From Casp-actino8 sp965659595 (GTDB taxonomy: Bacteria; Actinomycetota; Acidimicrobiia; Acidimicrobiales; Ilumatobacteraceae): 10,870 bases of DNA. The notes beneath the pieces are model-generated. The model searched no databases. It worked only from the letters and a program-made list of their open reading frames with translations, and was not told the origin of the DNA. Both the position numbers and the translations under genes were made by a program. Location of the stretch: NCBI GenBank assembly GCA_965659595.1, contig CBFHWN010000068.1, forward strand, positions 1 to 10,870. Direction: 5' to 3'. Of the stretch, positions 1 to 6,602 are shown piece by piece. Numbering within the stretch: position 1 is the stretch's first letter; every line of letters starts with the position of its first letter.

Positions 1-539
1 CCGGCGAGATGCGACACCGTCTCGCCCGATCCGAGAACTGCCTCAACACCCGCCACCTGCCGACGAGTCATGCCGTAGCGCACCACGTTCACCCCTCCGG
101 CATTGGTTGCCACCGTCCCTCCCACGGTTGCGGTCCCCCGGGCCCCGAAGTCGACCGGGTAGCGCAGACCGAACGACTCCACGTGCTCCTGAAGCTCGTG
201 CAGCGTCACCCCAGCACCGACCGTCACCTGGCGAGTGAGAGGATCGACCGAGCTCAGATCTCGTAGGCGACTCGTCGACACGAGAATCGAGGAACCGCGT
301 GCGATCGACCCTCCGACGAGGCCCGTGTTTCCACCACGCGTCACGATGGCAACTCGGTGTCGGCGGGCCCAGCCGACCAGTCGAGCCACCTCCGCAGTCG
401 TTCCTGGACGAACGAGCAACGTCGATTCGCCGACGAATCGACCCGTCCAGTCGACGTCGTCGGCGGGTTCGCTGTCGATCACGTACTCGGCACCCACCAG
501 TTCTTCGAGCGAACGACGCAACTCGAGCGATAGAGGCAC
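1..539 (-). CDS. FAD-linked oxidase (GlcD/2-hydroxyacid dehydrogenase-like), N-terminal part
   Basis: Partial: 179 codons are visible and the 3' half lies beyond base 1. The translation shows the FAD-binding PCMH-type fold. LLVRPGTTAEVARLV (about residues 41-55) leads into the pyrophosphate-binding loop RGGNTGLVGG (68-77), then a Val/Gly-rich strand pair and the GGTVATNAGG signature, followed by VRYGMTRRQVAGVEAVL. These are the hallmarks of flavoproteins that oxidise 2-hydroxyacids (glycolate, lactate or 2-hydroxyglutarate dehydrogenases). The substrate cannot be told from this half. The GTG at 537-539 is the only start codon between the in-frame TAG at 564-566 and the first conserved residues. 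It has no Shine-Dalgarno sequence, but TACCCT lies exactly 6 bases upstream, which suggests a leaderless transcript. The gene is divergent from the phosphotransferase at 610. Family assignment is firm; the specific enzyme is open. Confidence 0.88.
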   Translation of the reverse strand, partial: MPLSLELRRSLEELVGAEYVIDSEPADDVDWTGRFVGESTLLVRPGTTAEVARLVGWARRHRVAIVTRGGNTGLVGGSIARGSSILVSTSRLRDLSSVDPLTRQVTVGAGVTLHELQEHVESFGLRYPVDFGARGTATVGGTVATNAGGVNVVRYGMTRRQVAGVEAVLGSGETVSHLA

Positions 540-545
540 GTCGAA

Positions 546-551
546 AGGGTA
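546..551 (-). promoter_or_regulatory. Putative -10 box of a leaderless promoter for the FAD-linked oxidase
   Basis: TACCCT on the minus strand ends 6 bases before the GTG start, so transcription would begin at or next to the start codon. It matches the TANNNT actinobacterial -10 pattern. No convincing -35 box is seen 17-18 bases upstream. The call rests mainly on the same arrangement recurring before trmB, the WS/DGAT gene and the 75-residue gene. Confidence 0.35.
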
Positions 552-609
552 GTCATCGGTGTTCTAGAGTGTTGGCGTTCAGCCGCACACGTCGCAGAGG
601 GGGCGCACG

Positions 610-1668
610 ATGCAGGCACCGACCACTACGTCCGAGATCACCGCCGACTGGCTGTCGGCCGTCCTCGACAGTTCGATCACGTCGTTCGAGGTTCAGACCA
701 TCGGCACCGGCGAAGGCTTCATGGGTCAACTCGCCCGCGTCTCGCTCACGGGCAATTCATTGGCACCGGAGGCACCCGATCGCGTCATCGTGAAGATGCC
801 GACCGCCGATCCTGGCGGTCGCATGATCGGAGAGATGATGCGCGTCTGGGAACGCGAGCACCGCTTCTACACCGAGGTCGCTCCGTCGATGCACGGTGTT
901 CGACTGGCCCGATGCCTTCATTCGTCCGACGATCCCTACGTCTTGATCCTGGAGGACCTCCACCCACTCGTGCCCGGCGATCAGGTGGCCGGTCCCACGT
1001 TGGCCCAAGCCCACTCGGTGATCGACACGGCGGCCACTCTTCACAGTTCGTGGTTCGACCATCCCGATCTCGCCGACCTCACCTGGATGCCCGACATCTC
1101 CGATCCGATGAGTGCATCGGTGGGGTCGATGTTCGACATGGGGTGGCCCACCTTTCTCGCGCGCTACGGGGACTTTCTGCCCGAGCGAGTACTGCGCTGG
1201 TGCGAAACATTCGCTCCGATGGTCGAGACCTGGATCCAGAAATACGTCGACTGGCCCCTCACTCTGACCCACGGCGACTTCCGCCTCGACAACATGTTCT
1301 TCGCGCCCGACGGATCGATGACCCTCGTCGACTGGCAATTGTCGATGCGCTCCCCGAGCACCACCGATCTCGTCTACTTCCTCGGCACGAATCTGCCGAC
1401 CGAGATGCGCCAGACCCATCAGGTCGACCTCATCGAGCGCTACGCGACCGCGATGCGCGCCGGCGGGGTACCCGACGAATGGGCCGACCCGGAGCGGATC
1501 ACCCAGGGATACGCCGAGGGCTGCCTCTTCTACTGCACGTCGTTCGCCGCCAGCATCCTCACCCTCGACCCGGCCAATGAACGTGGAGCGACACTCATGG
1601 ACTCGCTGGTGCGACGGGCCTTCTCGGCCGCCGACGATCTCGACGCCGGTACGCGACTCGGCATCTAA
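610..1668 (+). CDS. APH/ecdysteroid-kinase-like phosphotransferase family protein
   Basis: A 352-residue protein with the bilobal kinase-like APH fold. A glycine-containing loop (IGTGEGFMGQ, 31-40) is followed by VIVKMP with the likely ATP-binding Lys62 and by LILEDLHPLVPGDQVAG (112-128). The ED-L and GDQ pattern is typical of the ecdysteroid-kinase-like/CHK branch. The Brenner motif THGDFRLDN (220-228) carries the catalytic Asp223 and Asn228, and VDWQ (240-243) supplies the metal-binding Asp241. The protein should be cytosolic and transfer the gamma-phosphate of ATP to a hydroxyl on a small molecule; the acceptor is unknown. Many actinobacterial members sit among lipid or acyl-CoA genes, and the surroundings here are similar. 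The purine-rich AGAGGGGG at about 595-602 serves as ribosome binding site for the ATG at 610. The stop codon overlaps the convergent trmB stop by 4 bases. There is no reason to call it an antibiotic resistance gene. Confidence 0.88.
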   Translation: MQAPTTTSEITADWLSAVLDSSITSFEVQTIGTGEGFMGQLARVSLTGNSLAPEAPDRVIVKMPTADPGGRMIGEMMRVWEREHRFYTEVAPSMHGVRLARCLHSSDDPYVLILEDLHPLVPGDQVAGPTLAQAHSVIDTAATLHSSWFDHPDLADLTWMPDISDPMSASVGSMFDMGWPTFLARYGDFLPERVLRWCETFAPMVETWIQKYVDWPLTLTHGDFRLDNMFFAPDGSMTLVDWQLSMRSPSTTDLVYFLGTNLPTEMRQTHQVDLIERYATAMRAGGVPDEWADPERITQGYAEGCLFYCTSFAASILTLDPANERGATLMDSLVRRAFSAADDLDAGTRLGI

Positions 1669-2354
1669 CTCCCGACGATCACTCCGTTGCGTACCGCGCT
1701 CAGGTCGGTGGACGAGCGACCGGCCGCACGACCCGCCCGCTCGAAGGCCGTCTCGATCCGCCAATCGGGGCGATCGACGTGCACTGGATCGAACAGGCCC
1801 GAGTCGCGAAGGTTTCTCTCCGTCGACACCGCATACGAGTCGACATCGGTTGCGACACGGAGCACTCCCCCTTCGCGAAGCACTCGAGCGAGCCTCACGA
1901 TGCGTTCGGCAGTGAGGAGCCTTCGATGGGCCTGAGCATTCTTCGGCCACGGATCGGGAAAGAAGACCCAGACCTCGTCGAGCGACGACGCCGGTAAGCG
2001 TTCGACGAAGATCAGCGCATCACCCTCGACGACACGAAGATTGGTCAAGCCATAGGTGTCGACATCGTCGAGAAGACGGGCGATTCCCGGTCGATGCACG
2101 TCGACCGAGACGACACCTACATCGGGCAGATGACGGGCCACGTGGGATGCGAGATCACCGTTTCCCGATCCGATTTCGAGGCACACGGTTGCACCTGGGT
2201 CGAAGGGCGAACGGGGATCGAGCAGTGAACCAGTTTCGGCGAGACCGAAACGGGGCAACAGTTCGGCGTGCAGTGAGGCCCGTCGATTTCCGAGACGGCG
2301 TCGACGTGGCTTGAAGGTACGAGACGATCGAGTCGTGTCGGCCTCGTGGTTCAC
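1665..2354 (-). CDS. trmB: tRNA (guanine-N7-)-methyltransferase TrmB
   Basis: A 229-residue SAM-dependent methyltransferase that forms m7G46 in the variable loop of tRNAs. The SAM-binding motif LEIGSGNGD lies at 59-67 and the acidic end of strand 2 (VVSVDVHRPG) at 81-90. The family signature FFPDPWPK (131-138), followed by a His-Arg-Arg-Leu stretch, holds the catalytic Asp. The C-terminal TAFERAGRAAGRSSTDL corresponds to the conserved T-FE-G tRNA-recognition segment. A basic N-terminus (SRTFKPRRRR) is normal for the family. The frame stays open upstream as far as 2789, but there it is antisense to the DUF6941-like gene. GTG at 2352-2354 is preferred because homology begins just after it and TACCGT lies 6 bases upstream. 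There is no Shine-Dalgarno sequence. The gene is convergent with the phosphotransferase (4-base overlap). Confidence 0.92.
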   Translation of the reverse strand: MNHEADTTRSSRTFKPRRRRLGNRRASLHAELLPRFGLAETGSLLDPRSPFDPGATVCLEIGSGNGDLASHVARHLPDVGVVSVDVHRPGIARLLDDVDTYGLTNLRVVEGDALIFVERLPASSLDEVWVFFPDPWPKNAQAHRRLLTAERIVRLARVLREGGVLRVATDVDSYAVSTERNLRDSGLFDPVHVDRPDWRIETAFERAGRAAGRSSTDLSAVRNGVIVGS

Positions 2355-2360
2355 GCTGTT

Positions 2361-2366
2361 ACGGTA
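2361..2366 (-). promoter_or_regulatory. Putative -10 box of a leaderless promoter for trmB
   Basis: TACCGT on the minus strand is separated by 6 bases from the trmB GTG start, which would place the transcription start at the start codon. It lies in the 36-base gap between the divergent trmB and DUF6941-like starts. The -35 region is weak (AGGACT at 17-base spacing). Confidence 0.35.
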
Positions 2367-2390
2367 CCGGCGAGTCCGAAGGGAGTCCTC

Positions 2391-2807
2391 GTGCCGATTC
2401 AGCTGCAAGTGGTACTGGCCGATTACGCCGTCACCCATGACGGCAAGGTGATGATGGCCGGAGCCGGTTGGACACAGGTCGGACCTGGCCCCTTCGCCAG
2501 TTCCCTCGCCTTCATGGCCAAGGTTCCCTGGGACATGGCCGATCAGCGCATCGTGATCAAGGCCGAACTCGTCGACGAAGACGGGCGCGCGGTCCTCGTC
2601 AACGGATCCGCCCTGGCTCTCGAGATCGCTTTCGAGGTTCGACGCCCCGAGGGCGTGAAACCTGGTTCCGACATCGACCAGAACGTGGCCGTCCAGATTC
2701 CTCCCATCACTCTCGAGCCGGGACGCACCTACGAGTGGCGAGTTGCCGTCGACGGACAGGGAAACCGCGACTGGAACCGAGTGTTCCACGTCCGCAGTCG
2801 ACAGTGA
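2391..2807 (+). CDS. DUF6941-like protein
   Basis: A 138-residue protein starting VPIQLQVVLADYAV and continuing with DGKVMMAGAGWTQVGPGP (about 18-35). This pattern (hydrophobic strand ending in LAD, then a G-G-W-x-x-x-GPGP turn) matches what I recall of the DUF6941 family. The rest is beta-rich (IVIKAELVDEDGRAVL; RTYEWRVAVDGQGNRDWNRVFHV) without signal peptide or membrane span, so it is probably a cytosolic all-beta protein. No catalytic residues stand out and no function is known to me. The GTG at 2391 is chosen over the in-frame ATG at 2346 because AAGGGAG (2379-2385) stands 5 bases before it and the family's conserved region begins there. The ATG would also overlap the trmB start. The stop TGA abuts the stop of the convergent WS/DGAT gene with no base between. 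Confidence 0.78.
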   Translation: MPIQLQVVLADYAVTHDGKVMMAGAGWTQVGPGPFASSLAFMAKVPWDMADQRIVIKAELVDEDGRAVLVNGSALALEIAFEVRRPEGVKPGSDIDQNVAVQIPPITLEPGRTYEWRVAVDGQGNRDWNRVFHVRSRQ

Positions 2808-4289
2808 TCAGTTCCGGTTCTCGACTCCGAACACACGGCACAATTCGTCGATCTCGTCGAAGTGCATGTCGAGCAGATCCCACAGGTCGGGCACCAGTTC
2901 GCGACAGGCGATGAGACCGAAATCGAGCCGATCGAGGTAGCTGTGCACTGTGATGTTGAGCCCCATCCCGTCGGTCACGATCGAGATAGGGATGTAGTTC
3001 TCCATGCGTGCCCCACTCAGCCACATGGGCGATCTCGGTCCGGGAACGTTCGAGATCACGACATTGTTCGGCAGCAGATTGGCGCGATCGGCCCAACGGA
3101 GACGCGACGCGAGTCGAGTCGCTGCCGTGGCCAGAAGCGGCGACGTGGCCTGCGCGCCTTCGGCGATGGTGTCGGCGGGCAGGAGATCGAATTGGCGTTT
3201 GGCTTCTTCCATTGCGCGGTGGCAGGCGGCGACGCGCTCGATCGGGTCGTCGGAGCCGGTCGGAAGATCAGCGACCACTCCGGAAACCATGTTCGTCCAC
3301 GGCACGTCTTCCTCGCCGGTTCGAAATGACACCGGCACCAGAGCCCGCAACGGTCGATCGGGTAATGCATCGTGGTGGATCAGGTAACGGCGAAGGGCGC
3401 CGGTGCAGATCGCCATCACCACATCGTTCACCGTTCCGTCGGACGCCGCCTTCAAGTTCTTCAATGTCTCGAGGGATGCCGATCGCATGGCGAAACGGCG
3501 ATGGGAGGTGATCGTCTTGTTCCACGGCGTCGGGGGTGCCGGAGTGAGCGGGAGTTTCACACGCTCCACTGATGTCGGGTTGTCGACGTCCGGGCGCCGC
3601 GTGATCGTACGCACCGTACGACGCACCTGGCGCGTGATCCGACTCGCAACTGGCGATCCGGTCGAATCGACCAACCCCTGGGTGACACGCAACTGCAGTC
3701 TGAGAGCCCGAGCCGGATCGGAAGCGAGCTTGGCTACCGCGCGACGGACGAGTTCGTTCGGCGACGGCAACTGCTCGGGAACGATGGCGACCGGTTCGAG
3801 ATCGGGTTCAGCATCGGGTTCGGTGTCGGTGAGCATGTTCAGAAGAAGGACGCCGGCCCCGCCATCGATCGCCGAGTGATGAAACTTGGTCATGAGAGCC
3901 CAACGCCCGTCCGATAGGCCCTCGATCACGTAGACCTCCCACAGGGGACGAGTGCGATCGAGGGCACGACCGAAGATGCGGGCGACTTGATCGGCCAACT
4001 GTCGTTCACTGCCCGGAGGCGCGAGCCCGAGGTGTCGCACGTGGAAGTCGAGGTCGAAATCGTCGTCGACCACCCAGTAGGGATGATCGAGTCCGAAGGG
4101 CACTTCCAACAATCGATGATGAAGCGGTTCGGCTCGTCCCGCCAAGGCTTCGAACCGTCGGTACACCACCTCGTACGGGTCGAAGTCGGGTGACGGACGG
4201 CTGTACAAGGCCAGACCCGACACGTGACCGAACGTTGTCGAGGACTCCATGTGGAGAAACGTGGCGTCGAGTCCCGACAACTGCCTCAT
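2808..4289 (-). CDS. Wax ester synthase/acyl-CoA:diacylglycerol acyltransferase (WS/DGAT)
   Basis: A 493-residue enzyme of the usual WS/DGAT length. It would join acyl-CoA to a fatty alcohol or diacylglycerol, giving wax esters or triacylglycerol stored in lipid inclusions. The N-terminus MRQLSGLDATFLHME is characteristic. PLWEVYVIEGL (115-125) precedes the active-site motif HHSAIDGG (137-144), with His138 as general base. Further family blocks are NDVVMAICTGALRRYL, the SNVPGPRSPMWLSGARM block and the C-terminal GLNITVHSYLDRLDFGLIACRELVPDLW. No catalytic residue is missing. ATG at 4287-4289 fits the family N-terminus exactly. It has no Shine-Dalgarno sequence; TAGCGT lies 6 bases upstream. 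Activity on wax esters versus triacylglycerol cannot be told from sequence. Confidence 0.94.
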   Translation of the reverse strand: MRQLSGLDATFLHMESSTTFGHVSGLALYSRPSPDFDPYEVVYRRFEALAGRAEPLHHRLLEVPFGLDHPYWVVDDDFDLDFHVRHLGLAPPGSERQLADQVARIFGRALDRTRPLWEVYVIEGLSDGRWALMTKFHHSAIDGGAGVLLLNMLTDTEPDAEPDLEPVAIVPEQLPSPNELVRRAVAKLASDPARALRLQLRVTQGLVDSTGSPVASRITRQVRRTVRTITRRPDVDNPTSVERVKLPLTPAPPTPWNKTITSHRRFAMRSASLETLKNLKAASDGTVNDVVMAICTGALRRYLIHHDALPDRPLRALVPVSFRTGEEDVPWTNMVSGVVADLPTGSDDPIERVAACHRAMEEAKRQFDLLPADTIAEGAQATSPLLATAATRLASRLRWADRANLLPNNVVISNVPGPRSPMWLSGARMENYIPISIVTDGMGLNITVHSYLDRLDFGLIACRELVPDLWDLLDMHFDEIDELCRVFGVENRN

Positions 4290-4295
4290 GGGCGA

Positions 4296-4301
4296 ACGCT
4301 A
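4296..4301 (-). promoter_or_regulatory. Putative -10 box of a leaderless promoter for the WS/DGAT gene
   Basis: TAGCGT on the minus strand lies 6 bases before the ATG, consistent with a leaderless transcript. The best -35-like element, GTGACA at 4322-4327, is 20 bases away, longer than usual. Confidence depends on the repeated spacing seen at other genes. Confidence 0.38.
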
Positions 4302-4427
4302 GTCCTGTCTCGGACCACCTCTGTCACGATGCTCGTTCTCGCGATCATCCATCATCCACCACCTCCTACGTTTCCGATCCTTGGCGGGAGCGTCCCGGCT
4401 GAGAGACCGGACGAGAAACGAGGATCC

Positions 4428-4850
4428 ATGCACACGATCGAACGACCCCGAGAGGCCACCTCGAAACCAAGAGCCCGACGAATGGTTCGAGGACTGGGTT
4501 TGGCAGCGATGATCGGCCTCGCCATTCCAGTGGCCGCATTGGCCTTAGACAGTCTGAACGTCGATGTGCCCTTGCTTCCGGCCGTCGGCGAATCGGCCGC
4601 CGAAGCCTGCGATTCCGACGGAGTCACGACGTCGTTCGCCTACGGCAACACGTCGGCGAAAGGAATCAAGGTCACAGCAGTGACCGTCGACGGAATCGCT
4701 AGTGACTGCACCGACCTCACCGTCGACTTCATGGACGGCGAAACCGCTGTCGAGTCCTACAGCGGCGCGGTCGTCGGGGCGACGACGACTCTCACCACGT
4801 CGGTCTGGACCGACACGTTCACCAGCGTGCGCGTCTTGCTCGGACCCTGA
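4428..4850 (+). CDS. Small exported protein of unknown function
   Basis: A 140-residue protein not recognised as any named family. A basic N-terminus (KPRARRMVRG) is followed by a hydrophobic stretch, about residues 24-41, ending near VAALALD. This is consistent with a signal peptide with an ALA-type cleavage site, or with an uncleaved anchor. The mature part, about 100 residues, is rich in Thr, Ser, Val and Asp and predicted to be all beta. It has just two cysteines (AEACDSDG and SDCTDLT), which could form one disulfide outside the membrane. ATG 4428 is preferred over the upstream in-frame ATG at 4224, which is antisense to the WS/DGAT gene. CGAGGA ends 3 bases before it, a rather short spacing. 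hsp20 follows after 51 bases on the same strand. The beta-rich, Thr-rich, single-disulfide layout recalls surface or pilus-like subunits, but that is only a resemblance. Confidence 0.72.
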   Translation: MHTIERPREATSKPRARRMVRGLGLAAMIGLAIPVAALALDSLNVDVPLLPAVGESAAEACDSDGVTTSFAYGNTSAKGIKVTAVTVDGIASDCTDLTVDFMDGETAVESYSGAVVGATTTLTTSVWTDTFTSVRVLLGP

Positions 4851-4901
4851 GTACGGCCCGCACGTTCAACAACCAACCAATCAACACCGAAAGGAATAGT
4901 C

Positions 4902-5342
4902 ATGTCACTAATGAGAAAGTCGTACATCGACCTCGACTGGCCAGCCTGGATGTCGAGTCGATTCCCCTTCGATCGATTCGACGGCTGGACCGACGTCTCG
5001 AGCGAAATCGGCATCCGCGTCGAGGAGTTCGAAAAGGATGGCCAGTTCGTCATTCGGGCCGAAGTTCCCGGGATCGACCCTGACAAGGACGTCGAGCTCG
5101 CTCTTTCCGAAGGCGTGCTGCGTCTCATGGTGCACCGACAGAAGGAGAGCAAAGCGTCGGACGACCGCCACTATCGGAGCGAATTCCACTACGGCTCGTT
5201 CACCCGACTGGTCGCCGTCCCCGCTGGCGCTTCCAATTCCGACGTGAGGGCCACCTACGAGAACGGAATTCTGGAGATTCACGTTCCCATGAACGGCCAT
5301 CACGCGCAGGAGAAGCGCATCGCGATCGAGAAGCGCTCATGA
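4902..5342 (+). CDS. Small heat shock protein, Hsp20/alpha-crystallin family
   Basis: A 146-residue ATP-independent chaperone that would bind unfolding proteins in the cytoplasm and form oligomers. The alpha-crystallin domain spans about residues 37-130: IRVEEFEKDGQFVIRAEVPGID, then the signature YGSFTRLVAVP, then ATYENGILEIHVP. The short C-terminal tail holds an I-x-I motif (Ile140-Ala-Ile142), used by this family to dock into a neighbouring domain during oligomer assembly. The N-terminal arm is aromatic-rich (DWPAWMSSRFPFDRFDGW), also typical. AAGGA at 4891-4895 is 6 bases from the ATG. No HspR-type HAIR repeat or CIRCE element is seen upstream, so heat control by those repressors is not supported here. 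Its stop codon overlaps the start of the 49-residue membrane peptide by ATGA. Confidence 0.95.
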   Translation: MSLMRKSYIDLDWPAWMSSRFPFDRFDGWTDVSSEIGIRVEEFEKDGQFVIRAEVPGIDPDKDVELALSEGVLRLMVHRQKESKASDDRHYRSEFHYGSFTRLVAVPAGASNSDVRATYENGILEIHVPMNGHHAQEKRIAIEKRS

Positions 5343-5488
5343 GCACGTCGACGTACACGCCGTCCACGTTCTCGACCACCGACGAACAGAGCTGGTGGAA
5401 GAGACTTCTCGTTCCGCTGGGTGTGGGACTCGCCGTCATCACACCACTCGCCATGTGGTGGCGTCGCCGACATCACAACGGTACGTGA
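5339..5488 (+). CDS. 49-residue single-span membrane peptide coupled to hsp20
   Basis: The ATG at 5339 overlaps the hsp20 stop as ATGA (5339-5342), so translation is probably coupled and no separate ribosome binding site is needed. The product has three parts. A hydrophilic Ser/Thr-rich N-terminus of about 17 residues contains no basic residue. Next come WWKRLL and one hydrophobic helix (about residues 23-41: LLVPLGVGLAVITPLAM, then WW). Last is a strongly basic tail, RRRHHNGT. Positive charge flanks both ends of the helix; the denser C-terminal cluster favours that end in the cytoplasm. I do not recognise the family. It is supported by the overlap, by an amphipathic layout unlike random translation, and by same-frame termination well before the hairpin at 5545. 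A role tethering the chaperone or sensing membrane stress would be speculation. Confidence 0.68.
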   Translation: MSTSTYTPSTFSTTDEQSWWKRLLVPLGVGLAVITPLAMWWRRRHHNGT

Positions 5489-5501
5489 AGCTCCGAGGGT
5501 G

Positions 5502-5525
5502 GAGGTCGAAGGGTGGCCCTACCTC
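5502..5525 (+). other. Imperfect hairpin after the hsp20 group
   Basis: GAGGT (5502-5506) pairs with ACCTC (5521-5525), and AGGG (5510-5513) with CCCT (5517-5520) around a TGG loop, leaving CGA bulged on the 5' side. It has no T run after it, so it is not a convincing terminator by itself. It lies between the end of the 49-residue gene and the much stronger hairpin at 5545. Confidence 0.3.
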
Positions 5526-5544
5526 ACATCGAGCAAGCCTCCGA

Positions 5545-5586
5545 AAGTGAAGAATCCCCGGTCGAAAGACCGGGGATTCTTCACTT
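5545..5586. terminator. Bidirectional hairpin terminator, perfect 19-bp stem
   Basis: Two 19-base arms (5545-5563 and 5568-5586) are perfect reverse complements around a GAAA tetraloop. The inner 8 bp (CCCCGGTC/GACCGGGG) are GC-rich and each is followed in its reading direction by a T-rich tract (ATTCTTCACTT), the classic intrinsic terminator shape in both orientations. On the plus strand it closes the hsp20 group; on the minus strand it immediately follows tRNA-Gly. The outermost base pair uses the final A of the tRNA's encoded CCA (base 5586). Confidence 0.8.
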
Positions 5587-5661
5587 GGAGCGGACGACGA
5601 GATTCGAACTCGCGACCCTCACCTTGGCAAGGTGATGCTCTACCAGCTGAGCCACGTCCGC
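5586..5661 (-). tRNA. tRNA-Gly (anticodon GCC)
   Basis: 76 bases including an encoded CCA. The acceptor stem GCGGACG pairs perfectly with CGTCCGC, with discriminator T, as usual for bacterial tRNA-Gly. The D-arm contains GGCTCAGCTGGTAGAGC. The anticodon arm TCACC-TTGCCAA-GGTGA gives anticodon GCC, reading GGC and GGT. The T-arm contains GTTCGAA. The gene has its own promoter at 5672-5700 and ends directly in a hairpin terminator. Confidence 0.97.
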
Positions 5662-5671
5662 AGCACCAGGG

Positions 5672-5700
5672 AATCTACCGGGGGGTCTACACCCGGACAA
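5672..5700 (-). promoter_or_regulatory. Promoter of tRNA-Gly
   Basis: On the minus strand TTGTCC (5695-5700) and TAGATT (5672-5677) are separated by exactly 17 bases, a good housekeeping-sigma promoter. The -10 box ends 10 bases before the mature tRNA 5' end, leaving room for a leader of 3-4 bases. It lies in the 44-base gap behind the EamA stop codon. Confidence 0.72.
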
Positions 5701-5705
5701 CACCC

Positions 5706-6602
5706 TTACACGGTCTCGGGGATGCGTGGAGTCCGGGCCACGACCACCGTTCCGGCCAGGCCGGCGAGCACGACCGCCGCCCCGACGAGCTGGCCGGCGA
5801 CCAGACTCTGGTCGTACACGATCCATGCCCCAATCACAGAGATCGGCGGACTGAGGAGTGTGAGAAGGGACGTCGTGGTGACCTCGAGGTGCTTGGTGGC
5901 CCACACGATGAGCCCGTGCCCGAGTACGCCCGGGCCAAAGATCATCGCGACCACACGCACGTAGTCGAGGCTCTGCATCTGCCACAGGTCGCCGGCGGCG
6001 ATCAGACAGTACGGCGTGAGAGCAACGGCACCCACGACGAAGACTCCGGCCAAAAAGGCCCAACTTCCCACCCCGGCATTACGGGTGCGCTTCATGAGGA
6101 GGAAGTAGCCGGTGAAACACAGCACGTTGCAGAACGCGAGCAGGTCGCCCCCGAATGCCGAATTGCTCGTGTCGGCGCCAAGACTGATCATGGCCGCCAA
6201 ACCGACGAACGACACGAAGGCCGCGGCCGCTGCTTTGGGCGTCGATCGTTCACCGACGAATCGACCGGCGCCGAGCACCATAAAGGCCGGACACAACTGC
6301 CCGATGAGTGTCGCATTGGCGATGGACGTGGTGCGCATGGCCTGGAAACCGAACATCATCGAAAAGGCGAACAGGACACCCGGCAACGCGCAGATACGGA
6401 GGACGCGACGATCGAGTGGCTCGCCGAACATCCGGGCCAAGAGAACCATGACGGGTACAGCGAGCCACATGCGGTAAAAACTCACCGATACGCCCGAGAC
6501 ACTCATGCCACGAACGAGCAACGGACCGATTCCCCAGCCGACCACTCCGAGGAGGACTGCTCCGACCGCGACCTCACGAATCTCGCGAGGTCGACCGCTC
6601 AC
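5706..6602 (-). CDS. EamA/DMT-superfamily transporter
   Basis: A 298-residue integral membrane protein with about ten hydrophobic segments arranged as two EamA-type halves (about 10-140 and 150-290). Typical features are the early GVVGWGIGPLLVRG helix, the FYRMWLAVPVMVLL segment, the FGFQAMRTTSIANATLIGQLCPAFMVL segment of the first half, and HLEVTTTSLLTLLSPPISVIGAWIV in the second. Members export or import small metabolites (amino acids, nucleosides and others); the substrate cannot be inferred. The start is GTG 6600-6602, overlapping the TGA of the 75-residue gene as GTGA. No Shine-Dalgarno sequence is present, so re-initiation after the upstream gene is likely. It is the last gene of the group starting at the DNA glycosylase. 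Confidence 0.9.
   Translation of the reverse strand: MSGRPREIREVAVGAVLLGVVGWGIGPLLVRGMSVSGVSVSFYRMWLAVPVMVLLARMFGEPLDRRVLRICALPGVLFAFSMMFGFQAMRTTSIANATLIGQLCPAFMVLGAGRFVGERSTPKAAAAAFVSFVGLAAMISLGADTSNSAFGGDLLAFCNVLCFTGYFLLMKRTRNAGVGSWAFLAGVFVVGAVALTPYCLIAAGDLWQMQSLDYVRVVAMIFGPGVLGHGLIVWATKHLEVTTTSLLTLLSPPISVIGAWIVYDQSLVAGQLVGAAVVLAGLAGTVVVARTPRIPETV

Noticed and set aside
565..570. TAGAGT as a plus-strand -10 box for the phosphotransferase
   Set aside because: It fits TANNNT and the distance is plausible, but no -35 element accompanies it and such hexamers occur by chance, so it is not listed as a feature.
610..1668. Aminoglycoside resistance gene
   Set aside because: The fold is shared, but the EDL/GDQ pattern points to the ecdysteroid-kinase-like branch and nothing around it suggests resistance.
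757..1950. Minus-strand open frame of 397 codons
   Set aside because: It is antisense to the phosphotransferase with its Brenner motif and overlaps trmB in another frame. A high-GC shadow.
4381..4427. Possible TPP riboswitch (GCGGGAGC followed by GGCTGAGAG)
   Set aside because: These resemble the first half of a THI box, but the second half with the CCTGATC segment is absent before the ATG at 4428, and the gene has no thiamine link.
4851..4901. Heat-shock operator (CIRCE or HAIR) before hsp20
   Set aside because: Neither inverted repeat is present; only a CCAA-rich stretch and a normal ribosome binding site are seen.
5586..5661. tRNA-Gly as an integration site
   Set aside because: No integrase gene and no direct repeat of the tRNA 3' end were found within the window.
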